Assembly (NCBI GenBank): GCA_964566055.1
Contig: CAZMHI010000006.1
Span: 1 to 64,000, forward strand
Length of the DNA stretch: 64,000 nucleotides
Source: TMED23 sp964566055
GTDB taxonomy: Bacteria > Pseudomonadota > Alphaproteobacteria > Rhodospirillales > UBA2165
Direction: 5' to 3'
Positions 1 to 7,343 of the stretch are shown here, in pieces. A model generated the notes under the pieces. It was given only the letters and a program-made list of their open reading frames with translations. It ran no database searches and was not told the DNA's origin. The position numbers and the translations under genes were made by a program. Positions within the stretch are counted from its first letter, which is position 1. Every line of letters starts with the position of its first letter.

Positions 1-241
1 GTTTTAGAATATTGGCGCTTTCAGCATCAGTGCAGGGCGCAAAGTGATAAGAAATCAGTACAATTTTTTCAGGGTCCCAGACGCCGACGCCAAGTTTTTC
101 CATGGCTGGTTTGACCCGGCGAGGGCCGCCACTATCGTGGATCATCGCCAGATCAACAGCACAGGTGACAATATCGCCAACCTGAACGCTCTCCTGTCCG
201 GCCGACTTTGCAATTATTTTTTCAGCAGTGGTTTGGCCCAT
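1..241 (-). CDS. Aconitase/3-isopropylmalate dehydratase large-subunit family protein (partial, N-terminus only)
   Basis: Reading the minus strand from the ATG at 241 gives 80 codons that run off the left edge. The peptide begins MGQTTAEKIIAKSAG and contains VTCAVDLAMIHDSGGPRR, which is the typical opening of LeuC/homoaconitase-type large subunits, the [4Fe-4S] hydro-lyases that isomerise 2-hydroxy-di/tricarboxylates. The iron-sulfur cysteines lie outside the window, so activity cannot be judged. It is divergent from the VOC gene at 398, with a 156-bp spacer that holds a perfect palindrome. Next to tricarboxylate-transport and tautomerase genes it may handle a catabolic tricarboxylate rather than leucine synthesis; that part is inference. 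Confidence 0.8.
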   Translation of the reverse strand, partial: MGQTTAEKIIAKSAGQESVQVGDIVTCAVDLAMIHDSGGPRRVKPAMEKLGVGVWDPEKIVLISYHFAPCTDAESANILK

Positions 242-321
242 TAAAATACGCAGTCCTGGCTTTTATTTTTGACGCCTGAGTGTGGTTTAACTGAGCAGTC
301 TGGTCAATCGCAGATTGTTCG

Positions 322-335
322 ATTGGCGCGCCAAT
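322..335. promoter_or_regulatory. 14-bp perfect palindrome in a divergent promoter region (candidate operator)
   Basis: ATTGGCGCGCCAAT reads identically on both strands and sits about midway between the divergent starts at 241 and 398. A perfect dyad there is what a dimeric repressor site looks like. No regulator gene is adjacent, so the binding protein is unknown. The rest of the 242-397 spacer shows nothing else I can name. Confidence 0.35.
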
Positions 336-397
336 AGTTTTGCTGGCGTTGGTTTTTTAAATAGAATTATACTACGGGGTCTTGCGGAGGGAAAAAG

Positions 398-946
398 ATG
401 GCAAAAAAACCGCCTTTATCGATTAGTCACGCCGGCTTTCATGTCTTTGATATGGCGCGAATGGTAGAGTTCTTTACCACGGTCTATGGTTTTCACATTG
501 CTGATCATGGCTCGTACCAGGAAACCGAGGAAATTACTTTTCTCTGTACCGATCCTTCTGACCATCACCAGCTGGTGCTCTATTCTGGTCGCACCAAATC
601 CGATGAGGAGGTGCATTACAACCATATTTCCTTTCGGGCCGATTCGCTGGCTCGGTTGCGCAGTATCCATGCTGCCCTGACCGGATACCCCGGCGTCACG
701 CGCATCAGTACCATCGTCCATGGTAATGCCTGGTCAGTTTATTGTTTCGATCCGGAAGGCAATCGCACCGAAGTCTTTATCGACACGCCCTGGCATGTTG
801 CCCAGCCCTTCGGCGTGCCGTTCGATTTGTCGCTGAGCGATGAGGAGATATACAATTGGACGGCGGAGCTGCTCAAAGATAATGAAACAGTCGTGCCGTT
901 TGATAAATGGCGCGCTAGCCGGGCTAAAGAATGGGAACTTCAGTAA
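398..946 (+). CDS. VOC-superfamily (glyoxalase/extradiol-dioxygenase fold) protein
   Basis: A 182-residue soluble protein with one vicinal-oxygen-chelate module pair. The first beta strand with a His is HAGFHVFDM (about residues 10-18), a central strand is HYNHISF (about 70-76), and a C-terminal metal-ligand-like Glu lies in GNRTEVFID. This His/His/Glu pattern is that of VOC metalloenzymes such as extradiol dioxygenases, glyoxalases and fosfomycin-resistance proteins. The length suits a one-domain extradiol-like or lyase enzyme. A GGAGGG ribosome site precedes the ATG. It is followed by a RidA gene and a TTT transporter, so a role in catabolism of an imported organic acid or aromatic is plausible. 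The substrate is not predictable from sequence. Confidence 0.8.
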   Translation: MAKKPPLSISHAGFHVFDMARMVEFFTTVYGFHIADHGSYQETEEITFLCTDPSDHHQLVLYSGRTKSDEEVHYNHISFRADSLARLRSIHAALTGYPGVTRISTIVHGNAWSVYCFDPEGNRTEVFIDTPWHVAQPFGVPFDLSLSDEEIYNWTAELLKDNETVVPFDKWRASRAKEWELQ

Positions 947-1006
947 ATCGAGCCCACCCTTCACATCTAATTTTTAACATTTGGATATCTGTTAAGGAGA
1001 AAATCC

Positions 1007-1396
1007 ATGACGCGTTTTTTTAACCCTGAGACCATCTGCCAGCCCTTTAATCCCTATACCCATGGCGCTGAGATCGAACCCGGCTCCCGCCTGGTCTATT
1101 TTGCCGGTCAGGTCGGCGCCGATATCAATGGTGACGTGCCCCCGGGCTTTGAAGATCAAACTCGCGGCACTTATCAAAATATCGAAGCTATTTTAAAAGA
1201 CGCTGATATGGATTTAAGCAATCTGGTCAAGCTCACCACTTTTTTGACCGACCGGGAAAACCTGCCGAGGATGCGCGATGTGCGGAAGGAAATGCTGGGG
1301 GATCATAAGCCCGCCCATACATTATTGATTGTTGCCGGCTTGGCCTATCCGGAGTTTCTCATCGAAGTTGAAGGCTTTGCGGCGGCACCCGCATAG
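1007..1396 (+). CDS. RidA/YjgF/UK114-family protein with His in place of the key Arg
   Basis: At 129 residues this is the usual RidA length, with the family trimer-fold signatures VYFAGQVGAD (about 30-39), the GTYQNIEAIL helix, and VKLTTFLTD. Canonical RidA 2-aminoacrylate/imine deaminases carry a catalytic Arg in a P-A-R motif near residue 105. Here the motif reads KPAHTLL, with His104 at that place, so standard imine deaminase activity is doubtful and it more likely belongs to one of the non-RidA Rid subfamilies. The AAGGAG ribosome site at about 995-1000 supports the ATG at 1007. It is co-directional with the VOC gene and the permease. Confidence 0.88.
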   Translation: MTRFFNPETICQPFNPYTHGAEIEPGSRLVYFAGQVGADINGDVPPGFEDQTRGTYQNIEAILKDADMDLSNLVKLTTFLTDRENLPRMRDVRKEMLGDHKPAHTLLIVAGLAYPEFLIEVEGFAAAPA

Positions 1397-1484
1397 CTTA
1401 TTCAATATCGATATCGACATTTTTTGCCGCCATCAATATGCTGTAAGTACAGCCTATAAAAAATAAGCAGGGGAATGCTCTTAC

Positions 1485-3545
1485 ATGTTTGAAGCCTTAT
1501 GGACCGGTCTGCAGCTGGTTTTTGAATGGCCATCGATTGGGTTCCTGATGCTGGGTGCGGTATTGGGTATCTGGATCGGTGCAGTGCCCGGGCTTGGCGG
1601 AATTATCGGTCTCGTCCTCTTGCTGCCATTTACCTTTGGAATGGAGCCGGTACCAGCGCTAGCCTTACTGCTGGGTCTTTGGACGGTCACCACGACCAGT
1701 GACACCATTGCCTCGGTGATGCTGGGCATTCCCGGAACCGCCGCCTCTCAAGCGACCATTCTTGATGGTTATCCCTTGGCGCAGCAGGGGCACGCCGCCC
1801 GCGCCTTTGGCGCTGCCTTTACCGTTTCGGCTTTCGGAGGTGTTTTCGGCGCCATGATTTTGGCTTTTTCCCTGCCGATTATTGCACCTTTGATCCTGTC
1901 TTTTCGCTCGCCGGAGCTTTTTATGCTCGGCATGTTGGGCCTCACCATGGTCGGCACTTTAAGTGGCTCATCAGTTTTAAAAGGCCTGGTCGCGGCGATG
2001 CTTGGCCTGATGCTGGGTTTCATTGGTATGGCGGAAACTGTTGCCGTGCCACGCTACACTTTTCAGGCCGTGTACCTGTTGGATGAATTGCCGATTATTC
2101 CTGTCGTGCTTGGCCTGTTTGCCTTGCCGGAGCTCCTGGAGCTTGCCGTTCGGAATGTTTCAATTTCACGCATTCCAAAAGATCAAACAGAGGGCGGCGG
2201 CATTATGGATGGAGTGCGGGATGCTTTCAAATATTGGTGGCTGGCGCTCAGATGCAGCTTTATCGGTACCTATATCGGTATGCTGCCGGGACTTGGCGCT
2301 TCAATCGTTGACTGGGTGGCTTATGGTCATGCGGTACAAAGCACCAAAGACAATCCGCGCTTTGGCCGGGGTGATATCCGCGGCGTCATCGCACCGGAAG
2401 CCGCCAACAACGCGATCAAAGGCGGCGCCCTGGTGCCGACGGTGGCCTTTGGTATACCGGGCAGCCTCGGTACGGCCATTCTTTTAGGTGCCTTGGTGGT
2501 CCAAGGGCTCAGGCCGGGCCCGGAAATGCTTGAAGATAATTTGCATATTACATTTTCCCTGGTCTGGATGATCGTCACTGCCAATGTAGTGGTTGCGATA
2601 TTGTTGATGTTCCTCGCCAAGCAGGTAGCCAAAATTGCCTTCGTCCCCGGTCATTTGATCGTCCCGGGCGTTATCATGTTTGTCTTTATGGGCTCCTGGC
2701 TCGGTGGTTCTTCGATGGGGGATTGGATCACCTGCCTGACCATGGGAATTATCGGCTTTGTCATGAAGCGAGGGGGCTGGCCGCGGCCACCGCTGATCTT
2801 GGCGCTCATCCTCGGTAATATTTTGGAAAACACCTTTCAGATCAGCATGCGGGTCGGCGAAGGCTGGGGCTGGCTGAACCGCCCCATCGTTATTATTATC
2901 CTGGTGCTGATCGTACTCACGCTTATTTTTGCCGTAAGCGGCATCGTCAAAAGAAAACAGCAGCAGGCGAGACAGACAGAAGCATCGCCCACAGATGCCG
3001 ATGCCGAAGATGAAGGCGGGGAGGGCAGCGAAAAAAATCCGCTGATCTCACTGCCTTTTGCCATAATTATGGCGGTGATGTTTGTTTGGGCGGGGATTGA
3101 GGCCCAGCCCTGGGATGAAGAGGTTAAACAATTCCCGGTCACAATCGCCTTTCCTGCGGCGCTGCTGACCATTGCCATCATATTTCACGATACGCGCGCT
3201 TTGCTGGTTGAGCGGGTCAAGGCCGCCAGTTGGAGGCGTGTGTATCAGAAATCCTCGGAACAAGCCGTGCTTGGACGTTCGGCGATATTTTTCGGCTATT
3301 TGATTGCGTTGATTTTAATCTCTTTGGTGATCGGCCAGAAACTCGCCTTGGGCCTCTTTATCGGCATCTATTTATGGCGCTGGGGTAAGTATTCACCCCG
3401 CCTTTCGATTGCCTACGCGATCGGCGGCTGGGCCTTTATCGTCGGCTTTTATGATCAAATTATGAATTTGCTGTTTCACCGGTCAATATTGCATAGCTGG
3501 GCCTACCCGAAGCTGCCCGACTGGCTGCCGCCATTCTTGTTTTAA
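1485..3545 (+). CDS. tctA: Tripartite tricarboxylate transporter permease, TctA-TctB fusion
   Basis: A 686-residue integral membrane protein. Residues 1 to about 490 are the large TctA permease: the N-terminus has GAVPGLGGIIGLVLLLP, the family glycine-rich P-G-L-G-G motif, and a second copy GMLPGLGASIVDW lies near residue 270, as expected for the inverted repeat. A charged linker (about 490-520, rich in Glu, Asp and Gln) leads into four further hydrophobic helices (about 525-686) that look like the small TctB subunit. Most systems encode TctA and TctB separately, so this is a natural fusion. The binding protein is encoded at 5114. The transporter imports a carboxylate using an ion gradient. 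Confidence 0.9.
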   Translation: MFEALWTGLQLVFEWPSIGFLMLGAVLGIWIGAVPGLGGIIGLVLLLPFTFGMEPVPALALLLGLWTVTTTSDTIASVMLGIPGTAASQATILDGYPLAQQGHAARAFGAAFTVSAFGGVFGAMILAFSLPIIAPLILSFRSPELFMLGMLGLTMVGTLSGSSVLKGLVAAMLGLMLGFIGMAETVAVPRYTFQAVYLLDELPIIPVVLGLFALPELLELAVRNVSISRIPKDQTEGGGIMDGVRDAFKYWWLALRCSFIGTYIGMLPGLGASIVDWVAYGHAVQSTKDNPRFGRGDIRGVIAPEAANNAIKGGALVPTVAFGIPGSLGTAILLGALVVQGLRPGPEMLEDNLHITFSLVWMIVTANVVVAILLMFLAKQVAKIAFVPGHLIVPGVIMFVFMGSWLGGSSMGDWITCLTMGIIGFVMKRGGWPRPPLILALILGNILENTFQISMRVGEGWGWLNRPIVIIILVLIVLTLIFAVSGIVKRKQQQARQTEASPTDADAEDEGGEGSEKNPLISLPFAIIMAVMFVWAGIEAQPWDEEVKQFPVTIAFPAALLTIAIIFHDTRALLVERVKAASWRRVYQKSSEQAVLGRSAIFFGYLIALILISLVIGQKLALGLFIGIYLWRWGKYSPRLSIAYAIGGWAFIVGFYDQIMNLLFHRSILHSWAYPKLPDWLPPFLF

Positions 3546-3547
3546 CG

Positions 3548-4924
3548 TTAGGCGATTGATTGGGTTTTGCGGTCATAGCCGGCAAGCTCAAAGACTTTAT
3601 CGACGGCTTGGGTAAGCTGATTTTTCTTATCTGCCACTTCGTTTTTCGCCAATTTCATCTGGCCGTCTTGTTTGACGAGCTCGCCACCGATCATGACGGT
3701 ATCAACGCTGGAGCGGTCAGCAAACAGCACCACCGTATTGACCGGATCATGGATCGGCTCCAGGCAGAGATCATCCATTTTGAGCATCACCAGATCGGCT
3801 TTCTTACCTGGTGTGATTGAACCAATACGGTCTTCCATTTGCAGCGCCCGGGCTCCGGCGATGGTTGCCCATTCAAGCGCTTCATAGGGGCTGGTTGCTA
3901 ATTTCTCGACCGGCATGTGATCGTTTACTTCTTCCCGGCAATCAATGGCGTGCTGAAACTGTAGGGCAAAACGCATGACATGAAACATGTCACTGGCAAC
4001 GAAGACATCCGTGTCCGAGCCGAGCGACACCTGATCACCGAGCTTTTTAACCCGTCCACAAAGGGGATCAGCTTTGGCAGACTGGGCTTCAACCGTGGGT
4101 GTCGCCGTAACGGTCACTCCGTGATCGATCAGCATTTTCAGCTCGTCATCTTCGAGATAATTGCCGTGCACGATGTTGTGATCCGGCCCGAGTAAGCCCG
4201 CCTCGGCCACCGGATAGAAACCTTCTTTAACTTTCCGGTTTTTGCGGTTCCAGGTGTGGGAGCTAGAAACCAAGCCAAACTCGCGGGCTAAGGCAAAATC
4301 TTCCATCATGACTTCTTTGATGGAATTTTCCGGACCCAAAATGGCCATGCCGAGCGTTATCAGCGCGTCATCGCTGGTGAGCCGGGTTTTTCTTAAGCGC
4401 TCAATTTCCGAGCGTGGATGCGGAATTTCAGAGAAATGCTTCTCGCCTTCTTTCTGTCTCGGTTTAACCGTGCCATGGGCAAACATCGCCCGAATACCGG
4501 ATTCTTCCAAGGCATCAATGGCGCCATCGGTATGTTCCGGCGTTGCATTGACATGGCACCAATCCATAATGGTAGTTGTCCCTGCATTCATCTGTCCCCA
4601 GGCACCGACTAGATTGCCGAGATAGGTCGCTTCAGGCGTGTAAACTTCAGCCACGCCATGATGAATATTTTTCTGATAATCAACCGAGGTCCAATTGCCG
4701 GCGATGCCGCGTAAACCAGTTTGCCAGGTATGCAGGTGGGCATTGATCAGACCGGGGATAATGATTGAGCCGCTGGCATCAATTGTCTCTGCATCCGTAG
4801 CTTCAATGTCATGCCCAATTTCAAGAATGCTGTCGTCGCCGATCAAAATATCGGCGTTCTCAAGGATACCCAAAGACGAGTCCATGGAAATCACCGTGCT
4901 GTTTCTAACGAGTTTTTTCCCCAT
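3548..4924 (-). CDS. Amidohydrolase (TrzN/AtzB/MTA-SAH deaminase-like)
   Basis: About 458 residues of a metal-dependent amidohydrolase. Visible metal and active-site elements are NAHLHTWQTGLRG (the HxH motif), SSSHTW, IVHGNYLEDDEL and SLGSDTDVF with the final Asp. An N-terminal beta-sandwich (IDASGSIIIPGLINAH) completes the fold. The closest family by look is the Zn/Fe aminohydrolases acting on N-heterocycles or ureido compounds. The reading frame opens at 4963, but the ATG at 4924 has a GAGGGAG ribosome site and gives the normal N-terminus, so I use it. The gene converges on the permease gene, 2 bp away, and is divergent from tctC, so it lies between the two transporter genes. It may process the imported ligand; that is inference. 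Confidence 0.88.
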   Translation of the reverse strand: MGKKLVRNSTVISMDSSLGILENADILIGDDSILEIGHDIEATDAETIDASGSIIIPGLINAHLHTWQTGLRGIAGNWTSVDYQKNIHHGVAEVYTPEATYLGNLVGAWGQMNAGTTTIMDWCHVNATPEHTDGAIDALEESGIRAMFAHGTVKPRQKEGEKHFSEIPHPRSEIERLRKTRLTSDDALITLGMAILGPENSIKEVMMEDFALAREFGLVSSSHTWNRKNRKVKEGFYPVAEAGLLGPDHNIVHGNYLEDDELKMLIDHGVTVTATPTVEAQSAKADPLCGRVKKLGDQVSLGSDTDVFVASDMFHVMRFALQFQHAIDCREEVNDHMPVEKLATSPYEALEWATIAGARALQMEDRIGSITPGKKADLVMLKMDDLCLEPIHDPVNTVVLFADRSSVDTVMIGGELVKQDGQMKLAKNEVADKKNQLTQAVDKVFELAGYDRKTQSIA

Positions 4925-5113
4925 GAGCGCTCCCTCTTTGAAAATAACCTGCCGGTAATTCACTTCGATACTACTCTATAGTGCTTACTTTAACACATGC
5001 CGGTTCACAACCGCTGGCCAACTAAATTGTGATAATTGGCCCTGTCATTGAATTGGTGCAAATTTATAAATTATGTTATTAAATGAGTAATAAAAATCAA
5101 ACAGGGAGAAAAT

Positions 5114-6220
5114 ATGATGAAATATCTTCGACTTATGGGGGTAACCCTAACCGCTATGGCTTTTGCCCTGGCTGGATATCTGGCGCCAAACTCAGCAGCT
5201 GCTCAATATTATAAAGGCAAAACCATCACGGTTGTTGTCGGTCTGGGACCATCCTCCGGTGGCACCACCTTGGCCCGGCTGATCGGCAGGCATATGTCCA
5301 AAAGCATCGCCGGCAATCCGAAAATTGTGATTAAAAACATGCCGGGTGGCGCTTTGTTAAAAGCGCATAATTTTGTTCATGCCAAAGCACCTAAAGACGG
5401 CACAGTGGTTTATTATGGTCCGCGGCAACCGCTCGGTGAATTGATTGGTATGCCGGGCATGAATTTTAAATATAAAGATTTTACTGTGCTTGGTGGCGTT
5501 CAGGTGGCCGATCTGGTTAATTATGTCAGGACCGATGTTGTCGCCGGCGGCCTCAAAAGCGGTGCAGATTTGGTCAAAGCCAAATCCGTTATTTTCGGCG
5601 GCATTAGTCCCCGCACCATTCGAGTTCTCGCCACCATGATCCAAATGGATTTGCTGGGCGTGAATTTCCGTCTGATTCCGGGCTATCGCGGCAGTGGAAA
5701 ATTACGCGCTGCCGTGCTGAACGGTGAAGTTCATATGGGTAACGACGCTGCTCATGCGTATCTTAATCGCGTGGTGCCCACCATGGTCAAAAAAGGCGTG
5801 GTCAAAGCGGCCTGGCAAGTGCCGTCGATGGATGCCAAAGGCAATCTGGTGAAAAGCCCGCTCTTGCCTAACATGCAAAGCTTCAGCGAAGTTTATAAGC
5901 AGGTTCACGGCAAAGCGCCGTCCGGTATTAAGTGGGAAGCTGTTAAAAATCTGGTTAAGTTCGGTCAAACCGTCCAGCACATGTATTTTGGCCCTCCCGG
6001 CATGAACGGGGATGCGGTCAAAGCCTTCCGGGCTGCCTTTATCCCGGCCATGACCAGTGCGGCTTATAAGGCGGATGCCAAAAAGACAGCCAAATATGTG
6101 CCGACCGGTATTCACCATAGCCGCGCTTCCGAAGTCTTGTCGGCAAATCAAGCAACACCGCCGGAAGTGGTTAAGTTCCTTAAAGGCTATGTCGCCAAAC
6201 ATTCTAAAAAGAAAAAATAG
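5114..6220 (+). CDS. tctC: TctC/Bug-family tripartite tricarboxylate transporter binding protein
   Basis: A 368-residue periplasmic solute-binding protein. It has a Sec signal peptide (hydrophobic core at residues 7-25, probable cleavage after SAAA), then YYKGKTITVVVGLGPSSGGTTLARLIGRH, a typical Bug/TctC opening, with KNMPGGALLKAHNFVH later as the second ligand-loop region. It would deliver an organic acid to the TctA-TctB fusion at 1485. It starts after an AGGGAGAA ribosome site and ends before a strong terminator at 6248. The upstream spacer 4925-5113 is AT-rich and must hold promoters for this gene and for the divergent amidohydrolase; no clear operator was seen. Confidence 0.87.
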   Translation: MMKYLRLMGVTLTAMAFALAGYLAPNSAAAQYYKGKTITVVVGLGPSSGGTTLARLIGRHMSKSIAGNPKIVIKNMPGGALLKAHNFVHAKAPKDGTVVYYGPRQPLGELIGMPGMNFKYKDFTVLGGVQVADLVNYVRTDVVAGGLKSGADLVKAKSVIFGGISPRTIRVLATMIQMDLLGVNFRLIPGYRGSGKLRAAVLNGEVHMGNDAAHAYLNRVVPTMVKKGVVKAAWQVPSMDAKGNLVKSPLLPNMQSFSEVYKQVHGKAPSGIKWEAVKNLVKFGQTVQHMYFGPPGMNGDAVKAFRAAFIPAMTSAAYKADAKKTAKYVPTGIHHSRASEVLSANQATPPEVVKFLKGYVAKHSKKKK

Positions 6221-6247
6221 ACGAGCTAATTGTTATACTCAGAATTG

Positions 6248-6277
6248 GGGAGTTCCAGTATTGGAGCTCCCTTTTTT
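6248..6277 (+). terminator. Rho-independent terminator after tctC
   Basis: The stem GGGAGTTCCA (6248-6257) pairs with TGGAGCTCCC (6262-6271) with one G-U pair and a GTAT loop, followed directly by six T residues. It lies 28 bp after the tctC stop and separates tctC from the gene at 6347. Confidence 0.88.
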
Positions 6278-6346
6278 ATTTGCTTGATCAGACTACATAG
6301 CTAAGATCAGCGCCACTCTAAGAGCTAAATATTTCCAGGGGGAATT

Positions 6347-7342
6347 ATGAACAAACTGCCTCTAACCTTGGCAATCGACGACTACGACCACGTCCGTGAT
6401 CTGGTAAACGGTACGATCGAGCCTGAAGGCATCGATCTCAATTGCCTGATATTCGATGTCGAGGAAACTTTTTTCCGCTTTGCTCAATCCTATGAATGGG
6501 AGGTTTCCGAACTTTCCCTGGCCAAGTTCTGTTCCCTGAGATCGCAGGATGATCCACCCATTGTCGGCATCCCGGTCTTTATCTCCCGCATGTTCCGGCA
6601 TTCGGCCTTTTATATTCGGGGAGATGGCAATATTAAAACCTCGGCGGATCTAAAAGGCGGGCGCATTGGTGTGCCCGAATGGACCCAGACCGCAACCGTT
6701 TATGCCCGGGGCTGGCTGCACCATGAAGGCGGCGCCAAATTGGACGAGGTTGACTGGGTACAGGCAGGTGTCAATGAACCGGGCCGGCTGGAAATGGGTA
6801 AAATCAATGTACCGGAAGGGGTGAAAATCACGCCGGTCAGTGATCGCTCACTGACGGATATGCTGCTTGAGGGCGAGATTGATGCGATGATCTCTGCCCG
6901 CCCGCCGGATGCTTTTTTATCCAGTGACAGCAAAATGGTCCGCTTGATCCCAGACTACCCTGAAATTGAGCGCGACTATTTCAAGCGCACCGGCGTTTAT
7001 CCGATCATGCATACGATTGCGATCAAACGGGATGTCTATGAGCAAAACCGCTGGATTGCGATGAATTTGATGACCGCCTTCGAGCAAGCAAAAGCAAATA
7101 TGGTTAAGCGATTGTCGGATATTACCGCATCCCGCATCCCCTTTCCCTGGATGCCGGACCAATTTCAGCAGATGAAGCAAGAATTTTTTCCAGATCATGA
7201 CTACTGGCCTTATGGCATTGAGGGCAGCCGCCAAACCCTGGAAACATTTCTGGCCTATTGTGATGAGCAGGGCGTCACCAAACGCAAGATGACGCCGGAA
7301 GAACTTTTTGTGCCCGAAACGCAGAAAGTGTTTAAGGTTTAG
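6347..7342 (+). CDS. 4,5-dihydroxyphthalate decarboxylase-like protein (periplasmic-binding fold, cytosolic)
   Basis: The 331-residue protein matches the Pht5-type 4,5-dihydroxyphthalate decarboxylase family in length and layout: the N-terminal LTLAIDDYDHVRDLVNG, the VPEWTQTATVYARGWL segment, LLEGEIDAMISARPP, and a C-terminal region rich in aromatic residues. The family shares the fold of NMT1/ABC substrate-binding proteins, but this copy has no signal peptide, which favours a cytosolic enzyme over a binding protein. In phthalate degradation the enzyme makes protocatechuate. No phthalate dioxygenase is visible here, so the true substrate may be another aromatic or vinylogous acid. A GGGGGAA ribosome site precedes the ATG. 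It ends 1 bp from the convergent dehalogenase-like gene. Confidence 0.75.
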   Translation: MNKLPLTLAIDDYDHVRDLVNGTIEPEGIDLNCLIFDVEETFFRFAQSYEWEVSELSLAKFCSLRSQDDPPIVGIPVFISRMFRHSAFYIRGDGNIKTSADLKGGRIGVPEWTQTATVYARGWLHHEGGAKLDEVDWVQAGVNEPGRLEMGKINVPEGVKITPVSDRSLTDMLLEGEIDAMISARPPDAFLSSDSKMVRLIPDYPEIERDYFKRTGVYPIMHTIAIKRDVYEQNRWIAMNLMTAFEQAKANMVKRLSDITASRIPFPWMPDQFQQMKQEFFPDHDYWPYGIEGSRQTLETFLAYCDEQGVTKRKMTPEELFVPETQKVFKV

Positions 7343-7343
7343 T

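Noticed and set aside
44..244. A 66-residue plus-strand open frame
   Set aside because: It lies antisense to the aconitase/LeuC-like gene, which has clear family motifs.
6347..7342. ABC transporter substrate-binding protein
   Set aside because: The fold is shared, but there is no signal peptide and the layout fits the decarboxylase family better.
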